In this document: one piece after another, positions 30,941 through 43,699 of the stretch | Layout: every line of letters begins with the position of its first letter | Numbering within the stretch: the stretch's first letter is position 1 | Assembly (NCBI GenBank): GCA_009746045.1 | Contig: RPFO01000667.1 | Coordinates: 6,865,046-6,925,045 of the forward strand | Source of the DNA: Mesostigma viride | Lineage: Eukaryota > Streptophyta > Mesostigmatophyceae > Mesostigmatales > Mesostigmataceae | Direction: 5' to 3' | Length of the DNA: 60,000 nt | Position numbers and translations under genes: made by a program | The notes under the pieces: generated by a model | Databases searched by the model: none | What the model saw: only the letters and a program-made list of their open reading frames with translations | Told to the model about the DNA's origin: nothing

Positions 30941-32915
30941 CCTTTTGATTTGAAGCCCATCAATGCCCAAGCTTGGGAGGGTGCACAAGTGGGTCAGGGT
31001 GCATTTTACCATATCTAGCGGGTGCCTAGTTCTCGAGTATCTTGCATGTGCCAGGGATTAATTGGCGGGCACTGCTGGCTTACCTGACACAGCTGACGCC
31101 CTGCACTCGTGCACTCGGGGAAGTACGGCACTGGCGCGGAGAGAGACGTTGGCGTTCATGAGGAGAGGCTTTCCCGTTATCTTGGGGTTACGAAAGAAGC
31201 TCCATGGCCAACACGCTACGCAGCCGACGCCAGGAATCCTACCGACTTCACCCGACCGAGCTTGACAATGATGAGTGTGTCGTGGTCCCCGCGCCAGGAA
31301 CGCCGACTATGGATTGCGAACGGTGCGTTGCAAATAATCGCGCGAGCGTTGCGTGTGCCATCTCGGCGATCTGTGTCCAGCCACCTACGCCTTGCCCGCC
31401 GATGATAGAGCACGGGGTATACCTTTCCGCGGGGAATTCCACATCTGCCTACGATGATACCAGACAGTCATGAAAAATGGCCAGATCGAATGGATTGAAC
31501 GCAGCCTTCAAGTCTCCAACCCTTGCGCTTTTGCATCTTGTGACAAAGCAGCCCAAGCCCCGGCAGTGCCGGCCAACTTTACCCTATGGCCCCCGGCCCG
31601 AAAACTGCATGCTCGGGTGGAGCGGTCATCCCATTCGTTACCGGGTTCATTCCTGAAAGAGTCGCAATCTCAAGGTAAATCAGGATTTGATAGCCGCAGG
31701 ACTTGCCAGCTCCCATCGGTCGCGTGCGTGATGGGGGCCTGCCTGGCTTTCCCTGTCAGCTCGGCCCTCGCCTGTCTTGTCCGTTTGGTGGCATGAAGGC
31801 GAACCATTCTCTGGGCGCGCCCGCGCACGTGACCTGCTGGCGACAGCCTGCGACAGCACACACGGCTGCTGGCTTCTTGCAGCAACTAGGTACGAACGGA
31901 GTGATTCATGTGCCTGTACCTAGGTGGTGCTGACTTGGCAAGGAAGGTGACGCGCTGTGGCCTTATTACGCTCCTTCAGAAATGTTGGTGCCCGCCCCTT
32001 GCATGCCACCAGTACTGAGTCATCATGCCTAGTCCTCGACCATAACCTTCGCTTACAGCAAATGCAATCGCTATCTGGGGGGGAAGCAAAACGCAAGGCA
32101 TTTTGCCTTATTGACGGCGTCGCCAAAGCTGTCCGAATATGCTGCTCTTATCCTAGGTTCTTCCACGCCTGTGCACCTGCGAAACTACACCTTATCTGTT
32201 TTCCTTTGGTTCCGTTGCCATTTGTCAATTATGTACCGTAGGAGACATATCTTCTCCAAAACGTGAGAGCTAAGCCATCTTCCTCGATATATCGGACCAC
32301 GGTGGACTTTCCAGGTAGCCTTCCAGAGATTTTTCCAGGGAGCGTTTTGTCATATCAGGTTACCACGTGCCGGTGTTGTTTACAATCTCTCTCTTCCACC
32401 ACCGCTTCAGGAGAGTGGCGTTTAAGGGCCGGAATTGAGTTGTCTTTTCTATTGTCCATTCGCCCGGCGCAAATCAGCTTGGCAAGGTTGTCTTCATGGC
32501 AATATGCAGCGTCTTGGATGGCCGTCCGTTTCGTTACTCTTCCTGTCAGATCCTGTGAGCTGCATCATGTGAGGAGATCTTCGCATGAAGTAGCTACAGG
32601 TCCGCAAGGAGGTGCGCACATTTTCATGGTCTGTCCTGAAACATGTACAGTCCGTGTCACATGCTGCGATTTTTCATGGCACGGGCTGCATGTACTCCTG
32701 GGTAGATTCCATGTCCCATGGTGCGTGGGCGCGTGAAATATTCCATGGAAGGTCAGTCACCAACCAATACAGTGCCCACGCAGAACAAACGCGTATTGTC
32801 CTCCCAAGCGGCATGTTCTCATCCCATGGCAGGTATTGCCTGCGTGATCAGGACGCAGTTCAGCCAGTCTTGCTTACCTGTTAGCCCAGGGCTGGCTGGC
32901 CTATGTGCTGCGTGT
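30941..32915. other. Conserved spacer A, unit III
   Basis: Homologous to 729-2868, with a deletion near the end: AACGCGTATT is followed directly by GTCCTCCCAAGCGGC, omitting about 150 bp present in unit I. No supportable gene. Confidence 0.55.
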
Positions 32916-33040
32916 TTGGGGGGTCCAGCCCTGCATCTAAATCTGTGCGCTATCATTACAGTTGTGCTCGATCTTTGGGGGGCCCAGCCCTGCATCTGAA
33001 TCTGTGCGCTATCATTCCAGTTGTGCTCGATCTTGGTTTG
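32916..33040. repeat. 59-bp repeat, two copies, unit III
   Basis: Contracted array compared with ~15 copies in units II and IV. Confidence 0.85.
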
Positions 33041-33839
33041 CGCACCGCTTAAAACTGATGGCGGGAACAGTCATGGTCAACAGGAAAAGCACGTCCGCAT
33101 GCTGCAGTTCCTTTTTAAAATCCCCCTTGCTAATACTCGCGTTTTATGCTGGCAGCCCCTTGAACTGATGACGCATCTCCTCCCCCTCACCCCCAAGCTG
33201 CTGCGTGCTGCGTGCTGGGTCACCCACACATCATCCGTGCGCCAGGCAAGGCTCTAAGGCCAGCTGTTGTTGCAGTGGACGCCACCCGTGCCGTGTGCAC
33301 CGCTCGCCCCCACCCCTCGCGCGCTGGGTTGGTGCGCTCATGGGCAGTTTCCATAATCCATGTCCCATGATGCATGGGCGGGCGAAATTCTATATTTTGG
33401 AAGGTATGTGGCCGTCACTAACCAATACAGTGGCCGTGCAGAACAAAGGCGTGTTTAATACTACGTTATGGAGTGTGAGGATAGTGATGTTGTGTTCTTT
33501 GCTGGAAAGTCTGCATGAAATCTGCAACACCTTACTGATTGCTGCCGTCTGCACGGCACGCTGCATGTCCTCCCACGCCGCATGTTCTGATCCCATGGCA
33601 GGTATCGCCTGCGCGATCAGGACACAGTTGAGCCAGTCTGTCTTACATGTTTGGCCAGGGCTGGCTGGCCTATGTGCTGCATGTTTGGGGACTCCAGCCC
33701 CGCATCTATGTCATTGCGCTACTGTCTATTCCAGTTGTGCTCGAGATCCTGGTTTACACAGTGCGCAGAACTGCTTGTGGAAACGACTACCCATCAAGGT
33801 GCCCGGCGAAGTCCCCCTCATCTCCAACAGGAAAGCACG
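33041..33839. other. Spacer B plus duplicated segment, unit III
   Basis: Same composite as 18289-19337, but the second linker joins the 76-bp array earlier (AGCACGTCAGGGTGCC at ~33836), as in unit IV. No gene is seen. Confidence 0.55.
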
Positions 33840-34558
33840 TCAGGGTGCCCCGCATCCGCATCCGTTCTGTTGATGGGCACCTCACTAGTTTCTTTCGCTC
33901 GCTCACCCTGGATGAAAGGGTGCCCCGCATCCGCATCCGTTCTGTTGATGGGCACCTCACTAGTTTCTGCTCGCTCGCTCACCCTGGATGAAAGGGTGCC
34001 CTGCATCCGCATCCGTTCTGTTGATGGGCACCTCACTAGTTTCTGCTCGTTCCCTCACCCTGGATGAAAGGGTGCCCTGCATCCGCATCCGTTCTGTTGA
34101 TGGGCACCTCACTAGTTTCTGCTCGCTCGCTCACCCTGGATGCAAGGGTGCCCCGCATCCGCATCCGTTCTGTTGATGGGTACCTCACTAGTTTCTGCTC
34201 GCTCGCTCACCCTGGATGAAAGGATGCTCGCATCCGCATCCGTTCTGTTGATAGACACCTCACTAGTTTCTGCTCGCTCGCTCACCCTGGATGAAAGGGT
34301 GCCCTGCATCCGCATCCGTTCTGTTGATGGGCACCTCACTAGTTTCTGCTCGCTCGCTCACCCTGGATGAAAGGGTGCCCCGCATCCGCATCCGTTCTGT
34401 TGATGGACACCTCACTAGTTTCTGCTCGCTCGCTCACCCTGGATGAAAGGGTGCCCCGCATCCGCATCCGTTCTGTTGATGGGCACCTCACTAGTTTCTG
34501 CTCGCTCGCTCACCCTGGATGAAAGGGTGCCCCGCATCCGCATCCGTTCTGTTGATGG
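33840..34558. repeat. 76-bp tandem array, unit III
   Basis: About 9.5 copies. The shortened variant with GGATGCTCGCATCC and TGATAGACACC (about 34220-34260) also occurs in unit I near 4305-4340, so that variant predates the duplication. Confidence 0.94.
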
Positions 34559-34599
34559 ATATCTCAGGTTTGTGTTTCACTTTGGCTAATTTTTCCTGT

Positions 34600-34680
34600 G
34601 CCTTGACAGCCCATCCCCTGTCTCTCAAGACAAGGCACCTTTCATGTTACTAGGTAGTAAGATATGCCTAGACAGCGCAG
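34600..34680. repeat. 66-bp repeat, single copy, unit III
   Basis: One copy plus edges, followed by the beta-specific AGACAGCGCAGG sequence as in unit II. Confidence 0.8.
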
Positions 34681-34884
34681 GTGCGGGCACGCGCATGCAT
34701 GCACGCGCTGCGCATGCATGTCGAGCAAACCCATCCTTGATCATGGTGGATGGTGCCACGGAGTATCGTGGAACGGCTCCAAAGCGCGCGGTGTCGCCAT
34801 GTGGGTTGATGGGTACTAGCAACAGCCCAGAGTGGCCAGTTGGGAGGATGGACCACTTTGGAGGCTGTCCTATTGTGATATGAC

Positions 34885-35785
<901 letters not shown>

Positions 35786-37250
35786 CAACTGCGCTGCGTG
35801 AGCGTCAGGGCACGTGCATCCCCCACGGTTCATGCCGCGTGGTGGGGGCCAGGTATGTGGCTACGCCATGCGCGCGCCCAACCCCCGCAGGGTGGGGCGG
35901 TGCTCCCAATCAGCTCGAGCCGTGATGGGGGAGGAAACGGGAGTGGTGGTCAGAAACCTGGATGAGGCGGCTCAAGGCTTTTGTGGGTAAGAGGGTGGTT
36001 TCCAAAGAGGTGGGGTCGGCCGTGGTGTCACCAAAGGCAGGCTGGTGGGGCAGGTGATCGGGTCGGTGAGTGGCTGGCTTGCTGGGGGGTAAGGCGGGAT
36101 CACGGGCTGGCCGGCTGGCCGGCAGGGAGCTCAGGAGGTCATGAGGAGTAAAGGGTAACTGGAAGGGGGCCGGGGAGAGAAGTGGGGCAGGGGGGGAAGA
36201 GGGAAAGGAGGGGGAGGCGGCCAAAGGGTGATGAACTTGGGGGGAAATGTTTCTGAAGGGGACGCCGTCATCCGCTGCGTGAGCTGGAAACCCAGCGGGT
36301 GCGCTCCCACGGGCGGCTTATGCAGCGTTGTACTTCAAAGGGAGCGGGTCCGTGACACCATCAGGATCCATAATTCATAAATATCCACCTAAGACGTAGG
36401 AGTACCTCGTTGTCAAATTCAGAAGATATTCAGAAGTACCAGTGGGAATGAGTACCAGTGGGAATGAGCGTGGATCTGCAACTTACAACTCGAACCATTC
36501 AAGTGAGCTGCGTCTCGGCCACCTTATCAGATACTACTGTACAATCTGCTGAACTAACTTAGCATATTTCGGAGATTGAAGCCCTTCGTTCTTGAGCCAG
36601 CGGAAGCTAGAGCTAAATTTTCTGAGCATGCACTAGCTGTTGGGGGATGTTCCCACATGCTGCTCAGAAGAAGAAGGCGCACTAGGCTCGGCGTCGTTGT
36701 CCAGACCCACAGCCTTTACCACCCTATTGTCACAAAGCTGGCAGTAGCTACAGCGATCTTCATGCATGGCTGATTCCCTGATGACCTCGATGAGGGCACA
36801 TGATAGTTATTTATAGGAGAGTGTCGACCCCAAACTGGCCCAGGGGGTTACCTCATGAAGCGATGTCCAGCTCGATCTTGGTTTGTGCACCGCGCAGAAC
36901 TGATGGCGGAAACCGTCATCGTCAACAGGGAAAGCACGTGCAATAAGACCCGCTGGGAGAGTCATGGGGTACCAGGTATACTATAAATGATATGCAGCAG
37001 GATCTATTGATGTGCACACCTTCATGCAGTCACTGATTCTAAATCATTGACATCCACCTAAAAGTACGTACCAAGTTGTCCAACGTAGATTTCCATCGAT
37101 CGATCAATGTACCCTCAGGAATTATTGGCTGACTAGTGCGCATAGATGCACGCATCTGACAATACTATTCTGAAGCAAGCTGCATCTCGGCCAACTAGTC
37201 AATAAGGTAACAAAAACAATATGCTACGCTTATTTAGCCGTTTTTAGTCT
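35786..37250. other. G-rich spacer and paired repeats, unit III
   Basis: Nearly identical to 21331-22790: a G-rich stretch (about 36000-36240), two related ~210-bp repeats, a dispersed ~220-bp repeat copy (36570-36805) and a linker B fragment (near 36870-36945). No gene is seen. Confidence 0.6.
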
Positions 37251-37269
37251 GTTTATGTATGGAGAATGA

Positions 37270-37495
37270 TTAACTAAACATTAAAGAATTAATCGCGCGC
37301 TCCCGTTGGGTAGTCAAGGTCTCACGGGGCACAATAATCCCGAGCTTTTCATCCGGCTGTACATATGGTGCACACTGGGAAGGGGGCCGAGACATCCGTC
37401 TTCCCTCATGCCCGGCTCAGGCAAGCCACAGCTGCCATTAATTGAAACTAATCACGAGGAGAGTCTGGCATATATGTGGGTGCAGTAATCCTGCA
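37270..37495 (-). mobile_element. LINE 3'-end fragment, minus strand, unit III
   Basis: Counterpart of 22815-23035 with small indels. Confidence 0.65.
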
Positions 37496-37509
37496 TGAAA
37501 TGTGCATTC

Positions 37510-38852
37510 TATTAACCGTGGAACTCCAGGGTAACCAGACTCTTTATTAAAACAATGAGTGGAGCACATACAAAAGGCAGGCCACATCCCGGCCGCCGAT
37601 GCTCATGGGAACACTTATTGCTTGGCAAAGGCTATCGCCTTACCCCCAAACACGCAGGGAGGGTGGGCGGGAAAAGAAAAGAGGCCGACCTTAGCTAGGT
37701 GGGTTTGTTTTTGTCCTTTTTTGCGTGTCATGCGGCCTTGGCCCGGACGGCATTTTTTCGCCACGCAAATGTTGCGTCTGAACAAATGACGCAATGTGGC
37801 GTTCTAATTGCCGGCAGCTTACGTAAGGCTGCCGGGGCTATTAGGTCACATGTTGCGTGAGAGAAGGAATCTAGATCTAGTTAATCACTACGCCATTAGC
37901 CAAGAAACCTAGACAGTGGCAGGTTTATATCTCAACGTAGCTCCTGCCACCAGGCCAAGAAAAACTGGCCAAAGTTTTGGCCACGACTGATCCGGATCAG
38001 GCCGCACCGGCCTCAAAAGGTATGTCACGTGAACCCAACAACCTAGCTATAGCGGCTACCAGGAGGGGTGGCATGCCCGGGCAAAATTTCCTGGAACCGC
38101 GGTACCAGAGAGGGTTGTCCCAGGGGCTGACGGTGGTGGATTTTCGCGGGGCCCATGGTTAACCGCGGGGTTTGAGGGTCAAAAACTTGCCGGTGGCGGT
38201 TCATGGGCCCTGGGTGATCAGAACCGTGGTTTACTACATGCCAGTAGAAATCTGCCACGTGTAATATATTAGACTAGGGCTGTACGTCACGCCGGGTTGG
38301 CTCAGGACCGTGGTAGCCTATGGACCAGTAGAAGTATGCCACGTGGATAATGTTGTAAGTACTGTACCTGTGCTTGCCACGTGGCTTTTCCTGGCCGCCA
38401 CGTTCGAAGTCACTTGAGAACCATTAGTCGCATGCCACGTCATCATGTGCATCATGTGTGCGTCAGGTGTGTGCATCATGTGGGTTTGTTTTGAGGGCTG
38501 TTGCCACGTGGCAGAATAATGGAGTACGGAGAGAGCAGAATAGTATTAGAATGTTCAGTTTAGTGGGTAGTAGGGATAGTTACCGCAAATAGGAGTCCGA
38601 GGGGGGAACCATGGTACCGGCTCTCGGGCTTGCCGGCGGCGGCCGGCGGGTACCATGGTCCTGGACGCTACCGTGGTACCAGCAGCGTTGGGTGCCGGTT
38701 GCGGTCCACGCGTCACGGTTGGACCGCGGGCCCGGCCTTTTTTGTCCGGCGGTGGTGGTTTTTGTGACCGCGGACCCTTGGCTGGATGCCACCCCTCCTG
38801 CGGCTACCCTTCCATCTCACTATAAAGAAACTATGTTCAGAGAACCACGATT
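37510..38852. mobile_element. Internally deleted recombinase element split by an insertion, unit III
   Basis: Counterpart of 23055-23640: left part, direct junction to the right part without the recombinase, palindrome at about 37810-37835. It is interrupted at 38060 by the 739-bp element and resumes at CGGCTACCCTTCCATCTCAC. Confidence 0.6.
38061..38799. mobile_element. 739-bp non-autonomous TIR transposon, 9-bp duplication
   Basis: Ends are perfect 14-bp inverted repeats (AGGAGGGGTGGCAT and ATGCCACCCCTCCT), flanked by GCGGCTACC at 38052-38060 and 38800-38808. The paralogous site in unit II (23590-23598) has one GCGGCTACC and no insertion. A 9-bp duplication suggests a Mutator-like (MULE) element, though the superfamily is an inference. 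Inside are six copies of GCCACGT (about 38252 to 38510) and an inverted pair (CCATGGTACC near 38609, GGTACCATGG near 38648). It has no transposase frame. Confidence 0.88.
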
Positions 38853-39885
38853 CTATTAACCGTGGAACTCCAGGGTAACCAGACTCTTTATTAAAACAAT
38901 GAGTGGAGCACATACAAAAGGCAGGCCACATCCCGGCCGCCGATGCTCATGGGAACACTTATTGCTTGGCAAAGGCTAGCCTTACCCTTATATCCCTCCC
39001 TGGCGATCCATGCCAGGCAAAGAACCGAGCATAATGACATAGAAATGAACAACCAAACTAGGTGGAGGCCGGGCAATGTCAAAATAGCCCGCCAGGCCCG
39101 AGGGGGGCAGGCGGCCATGGCCCGAAGAAGAACCTCAGGAAACTCCACCTCCAAACTGCGGTGCAAGCCCACATAATGGGCAACCGTGGAGCTGCTAAGC
39201 CAGCGCCCCCGGCCCTGGATGTCCCCCATGCTGCGACCCGCGAGGAAATCATGAGTGGCACCCCCATGCCGCAGCCCGTGAATGGTGAAAATCTGGGCGA
39301 CCCCCAAGGCCTGAGTCGCATCCTGCCAAAGGCGCCTGAATTGCGGGTAGGTGAAAGGGAACACGGCCTCCCAAGCGTGCTTACCCGCGATGCAGTGACG
39401 GAGGATGGTTTCAGACATCACATCCTCGACCACCACTGACTGAGGCTTGCAAGCAAAGAAAAGAGGCCGACCTTAGCTAGGTGGGTTTGTTTTTGTCCTT
39501 TTTTGCGTGTCATGCGGCCTTGGCCCGGACGGCATTTTTTCGCCACGCAAATGTTGCGTCTGAACAAATGACGCAATGTGGCGTTCTAATTGCCGGCAGC
39601 TTACGTAAGGCTGCCGGGGCTATTAGGTCACATATTGCGTGAGAGAAGGAATCTAGATCTAGTTAATCACTACGCCATTAGCCTAGAAACCTAGACAGTG
39701 GCAGGTTTATATCTCAACGTAGCTCCTGCCACCAGGCCAAGAAAAACTGGCCAAAGTTTTGGCCACGACTGATCCGGATCATGCCGCACCGGCCTCAAAG
39801 GGTATGTCACGTGAACCCAATAACCTAGCTATAGCGGCTACCCTTCCATCTCACTATCAAGAAACTATGTTCAGAGAACCACGAT
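38853..39885. mobile_element. Tyrosine-recombinase element, fullest copy, unit III
   Basis: Left part, minus-strand recombinase frame, then the full right part including the palindrome (about 39592-39617) and a CTGATCCGGATCATG variant. It is the most complete copy in the window, yet it still lacks an N-terminal recombinase domain and any reverse transcriptase. Confidence 0.62.
38891..39436 (-). pseudogene. Tyrosine recombinase C-terminal domain, unit III
   Basis: Same catalytic half as in unit II: HGLRHGGATHDFLAG, QGRGRWLSSS and VAHYVGLHR. Without the 2-base difference of the unit II copy it continues to a different C-terminus ending in YVLHSLF. The N-terminal half and a clear ATG are missing. 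The catalytic Arg-His-Arg-Trp-Tyr pattern of box II is intact, but the protein is unlikely to be complete. Confidence 0.75.
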
Positions 39886-40104
39886 GCCCGGTGACATGGC
39901 GGGCCGATTGTCTGACACAATGTCCAAAACATGATGACTGAAATGCGCGGGTAGACAAGCAGGTGCATAGGCTGAGCAACTGAAGGTAGCCGATAATACG
40001 AACTGACGTATGCTGAGCAATACACGGTGCATGTACGAAGGCCATGCAGGTGGCTAGGCCATACTGCAATCCGTCAACATTACGCGGCAACCCTATCTGA
40101 ACCT

Positions 40105-40320
40105 GCTTCTATAGATGGACATCATGGATCCTACATGTCACGAGGGTGGAACCCATAGCTTTAGATCCCCGCCCTGCCAGTGGACTTTGGGCTTCTCGGG
40201 GGATGGCTTGTGGCAGATGTGCACAAGGTGGGCCACAGCTTGCACGACGCTGCTGCTGCTGCGCAGGAGTCAGGTCGTCGTCCATCAACCATGGCCGTGC
40301 AGAGTCTCGCATTGCCAAAG
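40105..40320 (-). pseudogene. Decayed LINE reading-frame relic, unit III
   Basis: Minus strand, DDDLTPAQQQQRR followed by frame-broken similarity to the LINE frame at 7911-8132. It differs from the unit II counterpart by small indels (GTGCACAAGG near 40220, CATGGCCGTG near 40290). Confidence 0.55.
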
Positions 40321-40374
40321 GAAGCGCACCTTACCCTCTGGGGAGTCAAAGGTGGGACGTTCTGGATAATGATA

Positions 40375-40610
40375 AAACCCCAGGTTGTTGAGCCAGAGGA
40401 AGCTAGCTATCCGGCCCCACTGACCATGCGCTTCTCCGCGAAGTTCCCAAATGCTGCTCAGAAGAAGAAAGCACACTAGACTCAGTTTGACGTGAATTCC
40501 CAGCCACCGCCACCCCAGTATCAGAAAGCCGGCAGTAGCTACTATTTAGACAGCGACTCATTGCTGTTTCCCTGATGACATCCATGAAGGCACATGACAT
40601 GCTCGACAAA
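40375..40610. repeat. ~220-bp dispersed repeat, unit III second copy
   Basis: Counterpart of 25085-25320. The sequence from here to 40792 is gene-free 3' flank of gene 3. Confidence 0.6.
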
Positions 40611-40792
40611 CTCTGTGTCCAGATTGGTGACGAATATACATGAACGCCATAGACAAAAGTGGGTTGATGGTGAGAAGAATATATACTTGGTGCATTATGC
40701 ACCAAATAAAATGTCCGCCCAAACATTCTGCCCGTCCCTGCTTGAAGTGTGCAATGCATCCATGGCAACCTGGCCAGCAGCCTGCTGCATGC

Positions 40793-43699
40793 TTACTGGG
40801 CAATACCCTGCAGCTTGTGATGAAGGTAATTTTCCTGCTCCAGCCGGCCCTTCAACCTAATCCATTCAAAGTATGGAATAGCCCCCACTCTAAAGCCGCC
40901 TTTCTCTAGCAGCCGCCTTTTGAAAAGAGTCACCGCTGTGATGGCCCCGGAATCTTGATAGAAATGCGACGGCCCATCCACCTCCACGGCCACCTTCCCA
41001 TCCACCAGGATATCCACATATGAGAGGCCATGGAAGAAAGGGACCTCGTTTTTGTGGGCAATGCCCATACCCTGCAGCACCTTGGAAACCTCCAGGTGGA
41101 GGTCAGATGACGACGGCCCTGGCTGCTGCTTGCCTGACATGGCCGTGTCTCGCCACCTCTCGAGAAGAGCAGAGCAGTAGCGGTCACGCGCATGATCACT
41201 GGCATCCACGCAGGCCAGGATGTACTGGCAGACTTGATTAAGCTGCAGCCGAAAATCCTCATCTGTTGGCTGCGTGAGCTTGGTCCAGGCAACCATGAGC
41301 GCCCTAGCTGCGTCACTGTCAGGCCTTCCTGCCACTGCAAGTGCCCACAGCGTATTTGCAGCATCTTGATCAACAACCGCTTCTGCCACCCACTCCGCCA
41401 TCCCTACTTCTGCGGCCACATAGACGCGCTCGAAAAGGCCCTGGCCTTGTTCCACAGCCCCTGCATTAGCCAGGGCAGACCGCCCTAACGCCCGCACCTC
41501 AACCCATGCCTCCACCGCAGAGTACAGTGCAGGGGTCCCCTTGCCCGCTGTGGCAAAAGCGTACACAAGGTTAGAGACATTCTGCGGATTGAAGCTGTCA
41601 AGCCCCCTGCCAAGTACCTCATCCTGCACTGCACCAAACAGCCCAGAAGCCTCCCTGCCTGCCTTGGCAAAAGCCCATGCCATGTTCGAGATGTTTTGAG
41701 CGGTGAACTCTCGCAGGCCCCTGTTGCCCACCTCGACTTCCACGGCTGCAAACAGCCCCAGGGCCCCCACGCTTGCTGTTGCAAAGGCCCACACCAGGTT
41801 TGCGATGTTTTGTGGGTTGAACCCTTGTAATCCCCTGGCCAACACCTCCTTCTCAACAGCTGCAAAAAGCTGCAAGGTTTCCTTGTCTGCCGTCGCAAAC
41901 GCCCACACCAGGTTGGACATCTCTTGCGGCTTAAACCCTTGGAATCCCCTGGCCAACACCTCCTTCTCAACAGCTGCAAAAAGCTGCAAGGCTTCCTTGC
42001 CTGCCGTCGCAAACGCCCACACCAGGTTGGACATCGCTTGCGGCTTAAACCCTTGAAGCCCTCTAACCAACACGTCCTTCTCAACAGCTGCAAAAAGCTG
42101 CAAGGCGTCCTTGCCTGCCGTCACAAACGCCCACACCAGGTTTGCGATGCCCTGTGGGTTGAACCCTTGGAATCCCCTGGCCAGCACCTCCTTCTCAACA
42201 CCTGCAAAAAGCTGCAAGGCGTCCTTGCCTGCCGTCACAAACGCCCACACCAGGTTTGCGATCTCCTGTGGCTTGAACCCTTGGCATCCCCTGGCCAACA
42301 CCTCCTTCTCAACAGCTGCAAAAAGCTGCGAGGCTTCCTTGCCTGCCGTCGCAAACGCCCACACCAGGTTTGCGATGTTTTGTGAGTTGAACCCTTGTAA
42401 TCCCCTGGCCAACACCTCCTTCTCAACAGCTGCAAAAAGCTGCGAGGCTTCCTTGCCTGCCGTCGCAAACGCCCACACCAGGTTTGCGATGTCCTGTGGG
42501 TTGAACCCTTGTAATCCCCTGGCCAACACCTCCTTCTCAACAGCTGCAAAAAGCTGCGAGGCTTCCTTGCCTGCCGTCGCAAACGCCCACACCAGGTTTG
42601 CGATGTTTTGTGGGTTGAACCCTTGTAATCCCCTGGCCAACACCTCCTTCGCAACAGCTGCAAAAGGCTGCGAGGCTTCCTTCCCTGCTTTCGCAAACGC
42701 CCACGCGATGCCCGCGATCCCCCTTGAATCCATGCTGCTCAATCTCTGCATGGCCTCCCCCTCCATCCGGTCCAGGCCTTTGCTTGCGTCCTCCCCTAGC
42801 TTGGCCAGGTTGCGCGCCAGGGAGTCCAGATCACGGTTGGTGAACGAGCCCGGGTCATCCTCCCACCGCGCCCACACCTGCTCAAGGAGCTGGGAGAGCC
42901 TGGGGTCCCTGGCGATGTCGGAGTTCTTGGCAGGGTTTGCATCCCTGGCAGATCTGAGCTCGTTCAGGGCAGCCAGCATGCCTGTGGTGCGAACGACACC
43001 GTTCCCGCGCCGAGCATCCTCCAGCCAGCGCAAGATACCCTCCGGCTCCATCCCTTTAAACATGGGTGCCCTGACAGTCTTCAACGCCGGGCGGGGCGGC
43101 TTGGCCCTCCCTCGCATCGGGCTGGACCCAGCCGCTGGGCTGGGGGGCTGCTTGCCATCATCCAGCCGGGGTAGGGGTTGCGCATGCTGCCCTGCCTCCC
43201 GCGCTTTTGTGCCTTCGCCTCCCTGGGTACTGCTGTCTGGTTGTTTGGGTCCGTGGGCACTGCTGCTCTTGTTCCCGGGCTTGGAAGCATCCTTGCCCGA
43301 CCGGCCGCGCAACCGGGCACTGGTGGGCAGGGTGCATGTGCCCTTGGGCGCTGAGAAAGAGGTGGGGGGCTTGAGGTGCTGCGCGTGTCGCGGCCAGGGG
43401 GAGAGGCGGGGGCTGGGGGGCGGCGCTCCCAAGAAAGGGGGGCAGCCGGGTCGGGTGGTGGTGCACACGCAGCCTGGAGAAGATGGCAAGCGGGTGGGCA
43501 CGTGGGGGGTGGAAGGCGGAGATGAGGTAAGTTTCCAAAGCGATGCAGCCTGGGCACGGTGGCAATGCGGGTGGGAGTGGGGGGACGGCAAGTAGGATGT
43601 AATGTTCTCTATCCTCTGACTGATGGTCCATGAGTGCGGAAGACGTGACATGACGGCAAGCAGGATGTGATGTTCTCTATCCTCTGTCTGATGGTCCAT
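40793..43699 (-). CDS. OPR-repeat RAP-domain protein, gene 3 (satellite-derived N-terminus)
   Basis: Paralogue with 11 tandem 38-residue repeats (42718 down to about 41465), the fewest in the cluster, and a C-terminal RAP domain. The RAP domain has three changes at sites shared by the other copies: RVGAIPYFEWIRL instead of RVVAIPYFDWDRL. The ATG used by genes 1 and 4 is gone, because about 5 bp are missing near 43543 (CAAAGCGATGCAGCC versus CAAAGCGACGCCATGCAGCC in unit II). The frame is instead open upstream into the 68-bp satellite, whose complement supplies ATGs at 43699 and about 43651 (frame MSRLPHSW). Without these, the first in-frame ATG would lie beyond the Pro/Ser-rich N-terminus. Whether the satellite-derived start is used is unknown. 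Confidence 0.78.
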   Translation of the reverse strand: MDHQTEDREHHILLAVMSRLPHSWTISQRIENITSYLPSPHSHPHCHRAQAASLWKLTSSPPSTPHVPTRLPSSPGCVCTTTRPGCPPFLGAPPPSPRLSPWPRHAQHLKPPTSFSAPKGTCTLPTSARLRGRSGKDASKPGNKSSSAHGPKQPDSSTQGGEGTKAREAGQHAQPLPRLDDGKQPPSPAAGSSPMRGRAKPPRPALKTVRAPMFKGMEPEGILRWLEDARRGNGVVRTTGMLAALNELRSARDANPAKNSDIARDPRLSQLLEQVWARWEDDPGSFTNRDLDSLARNLAKLGEDASKGLDRMEGEAMQRLSSMDSRGIAGIAWAFAKAGKEASQPFAAVAKEVLARGLQGFNPQNIANLVWAFATAGKEASQLFAAVEKEVLARGLQGFNPQDIANLVWAFATAGKEASQLFAAVEKEVLARGLQGFNSQNIANLVWAFATAGKEASQLFAAVEKEVLARGCQGFKPQEIANLVWAFVTAGKDALQLFAGVEKEVLARGFQGFNPQGIANLVWAFVTAGKDALQLFAAVEKDVLVRGLQGFKPQAMSNLVWAFATAGKEALQLFAAVEKEVLARGFQGFKPQEMSNLVWAFATADKETLQLFAAVEKEVLARGLQGFNPQNIANLVWAFATASVGALGLFAAVEVEVGNRGLREFTAQNISNMAWAFAKAGREASGLFGAVQDEVLGRGLDSFNPQNVSNLVYAFATAGKGTPALYSAVEAWVEVRALGRSALANAGAVEQGQGLFERVYVAAEVGMAEWVAEAVVDQDAANTLWALAVAGRPDSDAARALMVAWTKLTQPTDEDFRLQLNQVCQYILACVDASDHARDRYCSALLERWRDTAMSGKQQPGPSSSDLHLEVSKVLQGMGIAHKNEVPFFHGLSYVDILVDGKVAVEVDGPSHFYQDSGAITAVTLFKRRLLEKGGFRVGAIPYFEWIRLKGRLEQENYLHHKLQGIAQ
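41465..42718 (-). repeat. 114-bp coding repeats (11 OPR units), gene 3
   Basis: Eleven in-frame units. The last three are the conserved cap seen in all four genes; the VTAGKDALQLF and ATADKETLQLF variants are shared with gene 4. Confidence 0.88.
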
